From Campylorhamphus procurvoides (lineage: Eukaryota; Chordata; Aves; Passeriformes; Dendrocolaptidae), in contig WBMV01006590.1 of NCBI GenBank assembly GCA_013396655.1, forward strand, positions 1,242 to 65,241: a DNA stretch of 64,000 bases, written 5' to 3'. The notes under the pieces are model-generated. The model did not search any database and was not told where the DNA came from. It was given only the letters and a program-made list of their open reading frames with translations. This document shows, piece by piece, positions 34,816 to 48,366 of the stretch (within the stretch, counting starts at the first letter, position 1; each line of letters opens with the position of its first letter). The position numbers were made by a program, and so were the translations under genes.

Positions 34816-37475
34816 CTTTTAAATTAATAAAGTATTTAGCTTAAAATATCTTTATTTATAAGATGATAAGAAAAAAATACTTTTTGTTTCTTTTAAATGG
34901 TTTCATAATTAATATTTTTAATTTTAAAATTGAACTAAATATATTAATATGAATGTGAAATGGGATTAAGGTTTGCCTGGTACGATAGGAAAAAAAATAT
35001 ATCCATGGTTCTAGAAGTTGTTAAGATTTTCTGAATGACTAAAGAAAAACAGATTTTTAATTGTTCATATTGTTCTGTGAGCTTGCAGACTATAATTTTT
35101 TTGGAAAAAAACCCCAAACCAAACCAAACAAAAAAAAAAAAAGCACCACACCAAAACTCGAAAGTCACAAAGACAACAGCAAATGTAATACAGAAACAAA
35201 AAAGTTTACACTTCATTCCAAAACATGGATCTTAATGCTTTTTAAATTAATCAAAATTTAACCATTATTTCAATGTAAAAGACTTTATTAGAACTCAGGA
35301 AAATATATGAAGGTAATAAGTAAGACAGTAGACAGCTATTTTATGCTGATTACTGTACATCTAGAAAGCTCAGTGAAATAGATGTTATAAGGTTATGAAC
35401 TTTAGTTTAACCTTTGAGAGTATTTAGACTCATTTGTTACACCACTGGTGTGAATAACAGTTAAGGTTTTGGAGAAGGAAGACATAGGAATTTTTTTCAA
35501 GACAGATAAATGGTGATTTTTAAACACATCGTGAATAGTAGTGCAAATTCTGTTATCCACAGCAGTTAATATTTACATTTATCTTTGCATAAGGCATGGT
35601 TCTTCAGAACCTAATGTAGTGCATAATTAAGATACAAAACTTTAGAAGTATAACTGTTTCACACAAGAATTGATAACTTCAGCTTCTCAGACAGAAAATA
35701 ACATTTCTTCATTTATAACATATTTAATATCTCCAATTCTGTCTTAAAAATGAATAAACAAGGAAACCCAAAATAAACAAAAAAGAAAAAACAAAGCTGG
35801 GTACCAGTGCACTCAGAGTAACTGGAAAATCATATGCAATCATATGTACTACAACATGTCCATAAGCATAATATAAGGTGGCGGAAAAGGATGTATCTTG
35901 TTATATGTTAAAACAAACAAAAAAAAATCCCAAAAAACCTAAAACCAACCAAACGTAAAAACAAACTGGGGAAATTATCTTAGAACTCAAAGAAGAATTT
36001 TTGCCTAGTATCTTCTCTATGTAAGCTGAAAATTACATCTTTATTGTGAAGTGTTATGATTTTTTAAACAAACAAACCTCAATAAAGACAGGCAAATGAC
36101 ACTTTGTTGTAATCATTTGCAAGTGTAATGTGGACTAAATATGATGGATCTTTCAGCATTTTTTGTGTTTATATATTAATTGTATAGATACTTAACTGAA
36201 AGTAATTATTGCACAGGCATGTCTTGACAAAGTTTGAATATACTTCCCTAAGAGAAATTTTACTTCACTGTGGCTTGATATGAGTTATAATTAGAAAGAC
36301 TCTTTATAGTCAAAGTGAAAAACCTCACCAGATCAGACTCAAAAGGAGCACTCAAAATTAACATAATAGCCATTCATATGTAGGCTACTTGTGTTTCTTT
36401 TCTTAATACAGTGCATTATATTCTAAAAGCTGGATCACTTCACCTGCCTTTAAATTGGTGTAGGTGGATTCAATCCCTAGGAATTGTGTGACAAACTTCA
36501 AAGATGTTAATTTTAAATCAAGAATGGATTTCCTACCGAAAGGTGTACACTTTATTATAGATCTAGAGGAGCAATATTTGGTTGTAATTTTGCAAGTTTA
36601 GCAGAAATTCACTGTAACAATTCTGTATGAGCAGAAATTAATTTGCAATTTCTGTTCTCATCAGTTTGGAACAATCAAAATGATGCTTTGTACCAGTGCT
36701 CATGGAGTTACACTTTTGTTAGCCTCATCAAAATAAACATTAATATTTAAATGCAATGGTCACAAGTAGTCTCAAAACTAAATCATTTGGGTTGCCATGA
36801 AGAATTACTGCTAAAAATCAAGCATTTAAGTACACTGTATGCCAGCTAATTATAACATATCTCTGATGCACAAAATTACCACCAAACTATTTCTTCCCAT
36901 TTAAAATCCTCCCACCGTCCCCCTCCCCTAACCATGTCAGGTCACAAAATTGCAAAAAAGGACTTTCATACCATACAACAGGTCATCTGATACTAAAGGA
37001 GGTAGGTAGTTGTTAGTGTAGGCTGGATCGGAACTGGCAGACCAGGGCAAAAATATTCTCATTTTTCAAAGACTTACTAATATAAACTCAATAATAATTC
37101 CTTCACAACTTCGCTGATACTGCAGCAAGCTGCTGTCAGCAATGCATTAATCTTCAGGACCCTTGAAAGGCTTGATCACTATTCAGTAGTACAGTAGGAA
37201 CAATTTCAGGAAAACATGATGGCAGAAAAATTGAAATGGAAATGGGAGCATGAGATCAAGTATTCTTGGCTCAGGGGGCCAAGAAAGTCTGAAAGGAAGT
37301 AAACTGTTTCAGCTTGTTTCACACAGGATCTTTGAGTACTATACAATAACCAGATGCAGGACATCCTTTCACTTGCATCATAAACTCTTTTATTTTAATG
37401 CTTATCCACTTAAGTGATATACCACACAATGCTATCTGGTCCAAAATTACTAGTGAAATATTTGAAATAACATAG
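34816..37475. other. AT-rich stretch, no gene seen
   Basis: No gene recognised. A/C-rich tracts occur at 35104-35147 and 35911-35955. Confidence 0.45.
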
Positions 37476-38232
37476 TGTGCTGGTTTAAAGTTAAAAAAAA
37501 ACATAGTAAACTGGCAGGAGAAATGAAACCAAATCAAAAAGAGATTACAAGTCAAAATTACAATTTAATAAAAAGATCACAGTAAGTACGATACAGAGAA
37601 AAAGAATCCGTTTGACCCACAAAAACAGATGTACAACGCAGCACCATGGGGCATGAGCAGAATGGAGCTCACTAGCCCCTGTGCTGAGCACCACATGGCC
37701 CCCTGAGTACAAAGTAAAAGGAAAGAAGAAACGTATTGGTGAGGATGATGTCCACAGTCTGGTCAAGAGTGGCAGTCACTGTCCTGTTGAGGTTCTGGTC
37801 CTCCTCTGGATCCGACAAGTGGTACCAGAAGTCCCAAACCCCAAGATTATATATGCTCAGGTTCAGGTGGGCATGCCCAATACTTCCCCAAGGGTAAGGA
37901 GTTTCAGAATGGGTGATTTACTTTGTGAGTCATGGGATACTCCTTGGTGGCCCATTATCAGACATCACCCCTCAGGCTGGCTGTGAAGGTGCTAGTGACT
38001 CCCCAGAGGGAAGTTATCACACCTGAGTCACTGGTGTGAGGACAGAAAAACTTCCTTATCTCATAGAGTTCTTGAAGTACTCATCTTGTAGCCTGAGTGG
38101 CCAGCTGTGCCCTGGGCAGCTGCTGCAAATGATCCATTATTAATAGTTTATCAGAAATGACATAGAGGGTGTAGAATACACAGCCCTGGCCACACCCACA
38201 GGGTGACAAGCTGGTCACATATAAGCAGGACA
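37476..38232 (-). mobile_element. Complete 757-bp solo LTR
   Basis: The element has TG...CA ends (TGTGCTGGTTTAAAG at the left, AAGCAGGACA at the right). In minus-strand sense it shows a TATA box (TATATA at 37846-37855) and a polyadenylation signal ATTAAA (plus strand TTTAAT at 37564-37569), in the right order. The left flank CATAG and right flank AATAG differ by one base and may be a decayed 5-bp target-site duplication, which would fit ERVL/ERV-III-like integration. No internal genes remain. A related fragment is at 19177-19506. Confidence 0.88.
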
Positions 38233-38561
38233 AATAGATTTTCATTTCAGTTTTTTAGAAGTGCTACATATCTAACACTCTCATTTTACTCTGAATTTTG
38301 GAATTTTTCATCAAATTTTACAATTTTGTATAAGATGACATATCAATATCTCTTTGACGAACATACCAATGGAGAAAATTACCTGAACTTTCAACTGAGT
38401 TTTAACTCAGTTAAAAAACTTAATTTTTTTTTTGTTAAGTAAACTTTTCAGAGTCCTTAATAAATGTAGGAATAGACTCACAATATCAGAACTGGAATGA
38501 ATCATGCAGGAGATGGGTCTCTGAAGGAGATGAAGAAACCAACCAAAGTGCCTTAAAAACC
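38233..38561. other. Unique spacer between two solo LTRs
   Basis: No gene recognised. A 20-base inverted repeat with 9-bp arms lies at 38393-38412. Confidence 0.45.
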
Positions 38562-38920
38562 TGAAGCTTTTTACTGTATTGTAAAATGGAGTCTTGGCCT
38601 TTTTTTTCCCTGAGCCACCCTGCTCCTTCCCAAGACCCCTTGAGAGAAAACTCCTATCTATGCAGTTATTTACTTTGGCCAGATGATGTGAAACGCCCCC
38701 TTACTGGTCCATTGTTAACCCTTTCCCCATTGGTTCTTAACCCTCAGCTCCTATAGGCTGTGACCAGCATACCCAAAAGCCCCTCAAATACCCCTGGCCA
38801 GGTGAATAAACTCTCTGTTTCCCTCTCCGGCGGTCTCTGTGTGTCTCTTTGCTGGGACATCTTGGGACTACGTGGTCAAGTGGGGATGGGAAAGTGGGAG
38901 CGAACCACCCAGCTGTCGCA
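38562..38920 (+). mobile_element. Retroviral solo LTR, plus sense
   Basis: This compact GC-richer segment has an LTR layout. A promoter-like region precedes AATAAA at 38805-38810, followed by CTCTCTGTTTCCCTCTCCGG and an end at CAGCTGTCGCA. The AATAAACTCTCTG-type R/U5 start resembles gammaretrovirus-like (ERV1) LTRs; that class is inferred. The left edge (38562 or 38575) is uncertain and I saw no clear target-site duplication. Confidence 0.7.
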
Positions 38921-39832
38921 AATAAATACATAATGAAATGAAAAAATCTGAGCAACTCTGCACAATAATTCAGCTTCATGATCAATGAGACAAAGATGTT
39001 TTGCAGAGGCTGCTCTTCAGCCCAATTTTTGCACAATGAAAAAGTAAGATAAAGAACTCAGTCAACTGAAACAGAAGCAGTTCTATGAATTTCAGCTACA
39101 GAAGTCAGGTCATGGAATTTGACTGATCTCTTTATAATATCCTAAAAAGAAGGATGTTCAATATGAGATTTTAATCTAGCTTTCACATGATGTCTTCAAA
39201 AATAAGAGTAATGGTGGGAGAGCTGGATGAGGAATAAACAAAACTGTTCTGTGTGTTTTCAACTACCAGAATGTATGTGATCTGCACCTATGTTTGTATT
39301 TGAAATTGCAGATTTAATTTGAATAGTTTAAGAGAAAATCTAATTCTAAATAGTTTTATGGTGAGAATTACCAGATAACATGGTAGGCATGCAGTACTGC
39401 AAAGTAAGAGTAAGACTGTTGTCCATTGTTATAAAAGCAGAAGCTGTACTAGGAAAAGTGTGAACACGAATTTTTTATCCTCTTGATTTTTCAGTCAAGC
39501 CAATTACGGAAAAAAAAAATATAAAAGATTGGTTTGGAAACATAGAAACTAAATATAGGCCGGCAAGGAACTGCACTTCCTTGTTATCACATCTATTTCA
39601 GGATGATTATATATGGTGGTAAAATAAACTTTCCTTATGTTACTGTAAGGGTCCTTGTCACTGATTTCCTATTCACCAGGTTATTGCTCTTTAAAGACCC
39701 AATATTTGCTATGATTAGGTAAAAGATACAAATTAATTAAGAAGACACAGTTCTGTGCCTGTTGTACACACTTTAGTTTTTTTAACTTTATGAGGATTTC
39801 TTCTGGAAATGACACTTGATGGAATTACTTGG
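38921..39832. other. Unique AT-rich sequence, no gene seen
   Basis: No recognisable feature. Confidence 0.45.
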
Positions 39833-40429
39833 TGGTGTGTTAACCCCAACTGACAACTGTATTATGCAGCTGCTCACTCACTCCCCAGATGCACTTCCAC
39901 AGTAGGATGAGGAGAAGAATCAGAAAAAGGTAAAACTTGTGGGTTGAGATAAGAACAGTTAAATAATTGAAATACAGTAAAATTACATAATAATTGCTAT
40001 TATTGCTGTTATTATGGTGTTATTGTTGTCATAATGAAAAAGGCACAGAGAGAGGAACAAACCACAAGATAAACAAGCGATGCACAATGCAATTGCTCAT
40101 GACCCCTGACTGTGCAACCTGTCCCGAAGCAGTGGGCAGCACCTCTGAGACAATTCCCGTCAGTTTTTCTTACTGAGCATGACATTCTACTGTATGGAAT
40201 ACCCCTTTGGCTAGTTCAGGTCACCTGTCCTGGCTGTGCTCACACTCAGATTCTTGTGCATCTCCTCAGAGGCACAGGAAATTGAAAATACTTTATTTAA
40301 ACTAAGTACTACTCAGCAACAATTAAAACATCAAGTATTACCAAAATCAATTTTATATTAAATCCTATCAATACCACTGTGCCAAATACTAAAAAGAAAA
40401 TTAACTCTATCCCATCTGAAACTAGGACG
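39833..40429 (-). mobile_element. ERVL-type solo LTR
   Basis: It carries the ERVL LTR blocks in reverse complement: GTGTTAACCCCAACTG, AACTTGTGGGTTGAGATAAG, CATGACATTCTACTGTATGG, CCTGTCCTGGCTGTGCTCAC and AAATTAACTCTATCCCATCT. An AT-rich insertion lies at 39960-40040. No internal sequence is present. Confidence 0.88.
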
Positions 40430-40492
40430 TGTTGGGTTTGGATGCAAAAGACTTGTGTCTTCGAGAATAAAATAAAAAAACGTAAAGTGTAT

Positions 40493-40562
40493 CACAGAAT
40501 CATAGAATCATCTTAGCTGACAAAGTCCTCTAAGTTCATTGAGTCCAACTGTTACTGTATCA
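40493..40562 (-). mobile_element. CR1 LINE, short 3' tail fragment
   Basis: This is the antisense CR1 end CACAGAATCATAGAATCATC followed by the TTCATTGAGTCCAACTG block, about 70 bases in all. Confidence 0.85.
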
Positions 40563-43500
40563 GAAATATGGATTCACATTTACTCTAATTAATCTCAAGG
40601 TTTAGTTCTATAAGAGTTTTGATTATTTCTCTGATGTCTGCATGTTTATGGAATTCAATGTCAAACAGGTGATAAATTTTACTGCTATGTAGGAAACAAA
40701 TCTGAACTAGAAAAATGTGTTTCTCTTCCATTGGTTCTGTATTAGCAGATGACAGAATCGGTGTGATCACATAAAGTGCCTGGAAACCACTTTCTCTTTT
40801 CTCAGGGAGTCATTGGATTATTGACAATTTATACTTTCTTGACAGAAATTCCCCAACACACTGTATTAAGATTCTGAAGACAACAGGAATTTCTTTCATA
40901 CTTAAAATATAAATACAGTAAAGACTTGCTAATTCTGTTGGGATTAAGTATGACTGCAGCGTTCTGTCTTTCTCACTCAAGACATAACTGGAGGGCAAAA
41001 GAAAGAAAATGTCCCTTCTCCTTCTTTGCAGATATACAGTAAGGTTACCGTGGACTGTGAAGAGGAAATGAAGAAAAGTATAAAGTCTAACTTTGTCATT
41101 TAGGTGTGAATGCGACTAGAGGGCATAAAGCTGCAAATACCATCCCTGTCGGTAGCTGAAATAGAAGTACGAAACACTGACATCCCAAAATCCCAAAGGG
41201 AGAAAATTTTAGATCCTTGATGCTGTAAAACACGTCTTAGCTTTTATTTTATTGCCTGCCTAGTAAGTTTGGGCTTTTATTTCTGAAAAATAATACTTTT
41301 CTGTGCCACTCTCTTTGTAGTGCCCCATTAGCCAAAAAGGTACCACTCCAGAGTAGGTTTAATTTCTCTTTCCACATTTTCTCCTTCAATGATCACAATT
41401 CATTTTTTTGCTGGTAAAATTCCAGCTCACAGTATGCCAGCATGGCTGTTAGTCAGAACAGTTGCCTTCCTTAGAGAAAGGTGGAGGGACTGGGGAAAAA
41501 TAGGAGGAGGAGGGAGAAAAAAAGAAAACAATCTAGATGCAATTATGAGTGACCTTGCAATACTGAACAGGCATACTCTACAGAATCAATAGCCAGGCAA
41601 GTTTCTGTGGCAGATCCAATAAAAGGAAAAAGCACTAGCGTGGGGGAGGAAGCCAAGTAGATTAAAAAAGAGAGATAATGGTGCAACTACTACCATGAAG
41701 GTGTCAATGTTTCTGTTACAAGTTTTGAGGCAGAAATTTGATTCACATGAAAAGTGGCAGCTGCTGTGGCTTTGGCCAATTAAATGACAAAAAATGAAAT
41801 AATTTTATGCTCTCTCTGGTATATAACATGGTGCTTGAACGCCAGGCAGCTAGATGAAAACAATGAAGAGTACATAATCTCTTGCTACCAAGTCATAATT
41901 TTCTCGTTCTTTCTTCTTTCCTTTCTCCTTTTATTCTCTTTAATTTCTTATTCCTTTCTTTTTTCCTTTTATCTTTTTTTGACATATCTTACTTTTTTTC
42001 TATTTTTCTTTTTTCTCTCTAAGAATAATAATTTAGGGTGGAATATTGTGACAGAGCACTGTAGCTGATAAAATTAAAAGAGAAGCTTCAAAACTTAAAA
42101 CCCTGAGGCTTCATCTGAATTTTTTATTAATATGTAGAGAAGTTTATTAATCATGCTTAATATAGTTTTGTATCTCTGTATGGAAACTTTCATAAGAACA
42201 ATTTCTAAGTTTTGGGGATTTTTTTTCTCCTCTGTGTAAACAAACCAGATAAACTTTGGGGTTTATTCTCTACATTAAACTAGACATAGAAAAATAGAAT
42301 AAATATTCTGTTAAAATAGAAAGGAAGTGGGAATGAAATTTTGCTTCCCTCTTTCACCTGAATGTGTCCTTAGTTTTTGAAATTTCCTTTTAGCTACAGG
42401 ACATATAATGGTAAAGTATATAAGGTATATTTATATTATTGATCAGGTCTAGCCTGTCTAGGTTTCATAGTATTATCATTGATCCCTCCATTTGCTCTGA
42501 TCCTAAGTTCTAGCCTCAGTCTTTACTAAACACAAGGTACAATCTGGGGTGCATTATTTCTGAAGAATGCTGAATGTTCCTGGACCCTGACTCTGTGGAC
42601 AATGGTGATGGAGAGCAGCCACTAGCATACTATCCTTATTCAGAATCTGTCATACATTACACTTGTTTCACAAATAACTTTTCAGACATGTCAAACCATA
42701 TTTACTTTTTCTTCCCCAGACTTAATAACAGTGGAATTGATAGATTAACTCATTAGGAGGAGATACCTATCTTCTGTAGTGACTGCTCAGAGTTTGGTGC
42801 AATGTGTGCAAGAAAACAACCCTTCTTAGGAATACGCGTAAGTAGTAAAGTTTAACACTTTGCAAATACCATGGAGTCCTATGCTTTTTCTTTTCTTATA
42901 TGTTTCAGTTTTTTAGTAGAACAATAGTTTTAACACTGTGCATTTTCCAAGCCTTGCAAAGATTTTTGCCTTTAATATCCCCTGCACAAAATTGAAAGCT
43001 GGATTTGGGCTTTATTAATGTTTCTAACCCCTTCTCCCATGCCCCCCTGCACCAAGAAGTAAAAAGAGAACAGCACCAATACCAACCAAACAATAAACCC
43101 AAACAAAACTGAAAAACACAAAACCACAGAGAACTAGTCAGAAAACAGCTGTACTAAAATTGTGTTCAAAACCACAATTTTAAAGTAATAAAAAGAAGGC
43201 ACACACCAATGATATCTTACAAAGGGAGAAAACCTTAAAAGAAACATTCATATGACTGTTTCAAGGCACTGACATACTCTCAGATGTGTAACAATACGGA
43301 TAGTGGCTGTAGTTTTTAATGAAAGTAACACACAAGGAAGTGAATGATGATAAAATAGCTCGCATGTGTACTTCCCTAAAGATTCTCTTGGGTGTTGTAT
43401 AGCAGGGCAATACTGAAACACATTATAAAAATTATAAGAAGTCCATAATTTGAAATTTGGGACACTTATGCAAACAGTCAGGAGTGGTCATGAAATTGTG

Positions 43501-46488
43501 TCTCTTTTTCAAAAGTAGCTCTCTCACTTTTTGCAAAATGTTAGGTTTAAATAAAGTGTTTGGGGAACTTCTATAGTTGCTGTTGTCTTATGCTCACTTA
43601 TAAATTGCTTGTTTTGTTTTCTTTTGTTTTATAAGGCAAATGTCTCTGCCTTTCTCCTTATTCTGGCAGCATTTTTTCAGAGCTCACAGAATTAAGATTT
43701 CACACCGAAGGGATTTTGTAAAAATATTTGTCACATGCACATGATGCAGTGTTCTACTACTGAAGTGAAGTCATCTCTGTTTCAGACTTTGGCAGTCCCA
43801 TATGCCTATGGAGGGTAGATTGGCACAACTAAAAGTCATATTCCAAGGATTTGAACATCTATTTCATGGCCCTGTTCTGTTGTATTCAAACACCCTTCCA
43901 GAGAAATGAATTTCATTTATCTGAAAGACGGAGGCAACTATATCTACTACTGAATCCAGCTTAATGGAAAAAGCAAAGCCAATGCAAGAAAAATCTCCAG
44001 CTAGAGATTAAGTGAGAAATTGGCTGGAGAAAGGGAACAGAAACAGACTAAGCCTTGGTTTCACTTATCTCATGTAAAGCATAACAAAGTGAATAAAGTG
44101 ACTGGAAAATAGGGGATCATTTACCCATCCCCTTTCTATAGCAGATCTTTTCCAAAGTGACACATTTTTGTTTATTCTGTGCATAAAAATAACACTTGGA
44201 GCATGCAGACTTTGCTCTGAATACCACATTACCACAAAATGAAGCTACATCTCAGTTTGGAACATGATTTAGATGGCATTTATGGTAATGATCAGAGAAT
44301 AAGAATCTAGTGATTCACTGCTACATCTATGTTGCTTTCTTCAGAGTGTTTGGACCAAAGACACAGGCTAATCCTATACCAAGATGTGACTTCAAAATCC
44401 ATATGTTGGAGTGGCCTACCTGAGAGTTTGTGAACCATTTATTAGACTTGCACCATGAAGTGAACAGGGATTGCAGCTGTCTTGTGCAATTCAATCTCTC
44501 TTTGGTACTAGCTTAATTATCCCAGCCAGACATGATTTGCCTCTGAGGCACAGAAATATACTATTTAAAAAAACCCCAAAAATTTACCCTTCCCTCATTT
44601 TCTTGAATTGCAGCCAGTTGTGTCAACTCTCTAGTTCTTTGCAGTGTGTCCTTCTCAAACCTTTTCTTTTCAGACTCTTGAAGGTTGCCTGAAACTATTG
44701 GTTTACTCTATTAAGAAAAATAAATAAATAAATAAATGTCAGGATACCACATTTTTAGAAACTTAACTTTTTGTCTTTAAAAGGATCTCTCTGCTTTTTG
44801 TCATTAGGAAATACTGTGTTTGTTTAAATATGCAAGCAAAACTATAAATTTCTCACTCCAATTCCCTTAGCCTTTGATATTTATAATGGACATTACCTGC
44901 CAAGGCAAACATCTCTGGCTGTTTCTCTTGTTAATATTGTGGTGGTTCATCCACATGCGTGAAGAAAACAGGAACTTCTCTTAACAATCTATAGTCAAAT
45001 TCTGTTTTCCATTAGAGTAGCATGAAATGACAGGTTTTTTCTCAAAAGGATGAAATAGAAAATTACTTTGATACAAACTTAGCTTTCAGTTTATAATGTT
45101 TTGTCTTAATATATTGTACATTTTGAGTGTTGTACACAGTTTAAAAATGCCTAGTGTGTTGTCTTTTGACAAAAATAATGAGAAAGGTTATCATTAAACT
45201 TCTGCATTATTCTGAATGTGTGGGTTTTGTGGTATAGCCTTCTATTGTGTATCTGCATCTCAGTGATCAGTTGTTACAAACACATCTCTCTTGTCTTCAG
45301 ATGATGTGTTTGTGCAGGAATGATAAAATGAGTCTTTAATACTTAAGAAACTGAACCAGGGACCTCAGTACTTTAAGTAATGCAAGAAATGAAGCGTTAC
45401 ATAAATGCTTGCATTTTGCCCATCTTAATGCCTACGGTTTCTTCCTTTCCTCTCTACAAAATTAGCAAAGTATATATTCCCTATTGAGAATGTATCTTAT
45501 ATTAATGCTATAGTTTCGAGGATCAACATTTGGCACTAGGCAAGTTAGCTACTGTGTTCCTATTAAACTGTAGGGGAAAGAACTTAAAATACCCACTTCA
45601 AACTGAAAATTCTCTAAAGGATTTTTTTTAAAGTATTTATATATCTAATTGGTAATGGGACAAGAGCAAAATAAGACATCCAGTTGACACCCTTCAGATT
45701 CCTTTTCTCCTTTTCCCCCTTTCTCTGCCTGCTGTAAATGATGACCTCCTAAAACAACCCACAGTGCAGTGGCATATGTGAAAGCAAATTATTTTAATAT
45801 AAATCTCTTTTGCAATTTCACCCACTGAAAGTGACCTCTACTACATATATTCAAAAACAATATAATTAGACTTCAAGATTAGAAAAAATGTATTAGTATT
45901 TTTATATTAAATTTTCAGATAACATCACTCCAGAATATCAGTATGTATTAGAAAAGAACTTTTGTCTAATTAAAATGAGAAAGATATTTTGGACGGAAAG
46001 GATATTTTCCCAGGACAGGGAGAAAATAGTTCAGTGGTTTCAGATGTTTTCTTATGTTTAGATAAAAAAATGCTGAGTCTAAGAAATTAAGGAGGAGAAA
46101 ATTACAGATCCTGTAAGGATTTTGAGTTACAGAAAAAAGTAAAGGCACCATAGGATGCAAGAATATATGGAGATTTCACGTGATAGAGGAATCTAAGTCC
46201 ATCTCTGTATTAAACATGGTCCTTTATTTTCAGTTATGGAAATGAGAATGAGACATATAATAGAAATAGAGCAATTTAGACAAAACTGTAGAATACTGAG
46301 GGATGACTTACAGTGGGTTGTTACTGCATTTGTGTACCAGAGAGCAAAATCACCTGTGTCATTAAGTTGTCCTGCTATCCTTTCCAGCAGTGATTTTAAA
46401 TAATTTACAGGAACCATGCTGCAATAAAACACCATTAGGTGGGCAGTATTTGTCTTTGCAGAAGAATTTACTTATTTCTTATTTCAGC
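40563..46488. other. Longest repeat-poor stretch, no gene seen
   Basis: About 5.9 kb without a recognised repeat, exon or RNA gene. A pyrimidine-rich tract lies at 41905-42020, an A/C-rich patch at 43084-43130 and an (AAAT)n repeat near 44718. If the window holds conserved regulatory DNA, this repeat-poor block is a natural place to look, but the sequence alone does not show it. Confidence 0.45.
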
Positions 46489-46494
46489 CTAAAT
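46489..46494. repeat. Target-site duplication CTAAAT (left)
   Basis: CTAAAT precedes the solo LTR and recurs at 46970-46975. Confidence 0.9.
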
Positions 46495-46969
46495 TGCCAT
46501 GTTCCACAGGAGAAAAAGGGGCGATCTACTCCAGTTAGGGGTGAAGTAGGAACAGACATTTATTGAGGGGCACAACAGACTTTTGTAGGGTGAGGGTTCT
46601 GGAATTTGAGAGGAGTTAAAAGCGGAGTTAGGGCGGAACGCGACACATTAGGAATAAAGGGGTGGAAACTGCGACATACAAGGGATAACTGGGGAGTGGT
46701 CAGCCATATAAGGAAGTGGTGTATTGCACCACAGGCTGACCAATGGGGAAACAGGAATAAAACAACCAATCATAACATTTCAACACTAGGAAAATAATTA
46801 TTGCTATTCTAATGCAACAGGTATCTGTCTACACTATAGGAACATAAAAACTTTTTAAACCCGTCAGTCCATGGATTGTCTCAATGGTTCTTCTTTTTTT
46901 TCTTTAAGTTCTTGTTCTTTTCCCTTCATTATCTTCCACATGGCTTAGCATGCTGAGCATATCCCAACA
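46495..46969 (-). mobile_element. Complete 475-bp solo LTR
   Basis: On the minus strand it begins TGTTGGGATATGC and ends GGAACATGGCA, giving TG...CA ends. It has a polyadenylation signal (plus strand TTTATT, 46559-46564). Perfect 6-bp duplications CTAAAT flank it. It shares blocks with 24058-24548: GGAGTTAGGGCGGA against GGAGTTGGGGCGGA, the GACCAATGGGGAAAC block, AACAACCAAT, and CTATAGGAACAT near its start. It is the same ERVK-like family with some divergence. No internal genes remain. Confidence 0.92.
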
Positions 46970-46975
46970 CTAAAT
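46970..46975. repeat. Target-site duplication CTAAAT (right)
   Basis: This is the second copy of the 6-bp flank. Confidence 0.9.
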
Positions 46976-47694
46976 CTTTTATCAAAAATACTAAGGCAGT
47001 GTGGAAGACTATCAGAGAAGTAAACTTTGAAAAAGGCTAGGTAGGTTCATATCTCCCAAAGCAAGATCAACTATACTTTCACTTGCTAATATTAACTATT
47101 CTTAAAGTCACAACTGAAGTTTCCTTAACCCATCAAGAAATTTCTTTCATTATCTTCACCACTAGAAGCTTTTCCTCACTTACGTGTTTTCCCCTTGTTT
47201 TGGTGCTGTGGTACAGCTTCATTTTACACGACAGGCACAAAAAAAATGCCTTTTTTCCCCCTATGCAGCAGTCTTCTTCACTTCTAAAGACATACCAAAA
47301 GATCTTCCCCAACTTTCTAAACCTTTTTTCAAAAAAAAAAAAAAAAAAAANNNNNNAAAAAAAAGAAAAAAAGCAATGAAGAATTCAACAGATAAGAGAA
47401 AAATAATCAGAAAATACAACTAAAGGAAAACAACTTCCCCTGTTGGACTCCATGTCACAGCTTATGGAGGAGGCAATTTAAATTTGCATGTTTTTTAGTT
47501 TGCACTTTTAGACTGCAAATTCATTATGACGTTTGACCTGCTTCGAGAGACTAACTTTGTTGAATTCACATTCCTTTTTTTTCCAAAGTACAAATCTGTC
47601 TAACAATTTCTGTCTGGATCTTGTTGTCTTTAAATATAGACATCTGTCCTTATGTTTGTAAATGCTGTACCTTTTATTGATGGTATTTCCAGTA
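46976..47694. other. Unique sequence with poly-A gap, no gene seen
   Basis: A poly-A run at 47331-47350 is followed by six N (47351-47356) and further A-rich sequence, a homopolymer gap. Otherwise no feature is seen. Confidence 0.5.
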
Positions 47695-47870
47695 CAGCTT
47701 CTCCCCCATTGCCCACTCTGTCCATCCCCTCTCTTCCCCTTTCCCTTTTCCCTTTCCCCTCCTCTCACCTTTCTCTTTCTCTTCCCTTTCCCCTATCCCC
47801 TCCACTTCTTTCCCTTCCTTCTTTCCCTTTGCTTTCTTTCCTTTTCCTTTTCCTTTTCAGTTTCCTTTCT
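47695..47870. repeat. Polypyrimidine tract (CCCTTT/TTCCTT)n
   Basis: About 175 bases are dominated by C and T on the plus strand with CCCTTT and TTTCC words. The overlapping open frames in two registers are low complexity and not genes. Confidence 0.93.
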
Positions 47871-48296
47871 TATGAATATAATTTTAATTCTCTTCTGCTA
47901 GTTTTTGCAGTTGTTCTGGAGTTCAAGTTCTAACTAAATGTGGTAAGCACATGCTTCATTTAAATCTCTAGTTCACTGAAAAGAAATACTACATAGGAAG
48001 AGATTTATCTAATTTCCTGAAAAGTTTTGCAGGATACATCTTATTATTCTGATGTGGAATTCCCTCTAATTAATATGCACATTTTTCCTACCTTTACTTA
48101 TTTACAGAAAAAATGTGCTTGTGTTCATCTGGCTCTCCTATGGCTCTATGGTTGGGTACTCTCCCTTTCCTACATGCGTTTTGGAAAGATTGAAACTAGA
48201 GAAGAGGAGAGGCCTTGATATTTCATCAACTCAAGCTCCCTCCCTTATGGAGACCATATATTTAAATCCAATCTGAATGCTTCATGCTGGCAATTT
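47871..48296. other. Unique AT-rich sequence, no gene seen
   Basis: No recognisable feature. Confidence 0.45.
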
Positions 48297-48366
48297 TAAG
48301 CACAGAATGACAGAATTACAGAAAATGCCTAGTTGGAAGGGACCCAGAGGAAACACTCATAGCTGG
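48297..48366 (-). mobile_element. CR1 LINE, short diverged 3' tail fragment
   Basis: The sequence ACAGAATGACAGAATTACAG followed by GTTGGAAGGGACCCA resembles the antisense CR1 tail and adjacent 3' end. It is diverged and short. Confidence 0.7.

Noticed and set aside
47652..47933. Overlapping open frames in two registers
   Set aside because: They translate a pyrimidine tract and are low complexity.
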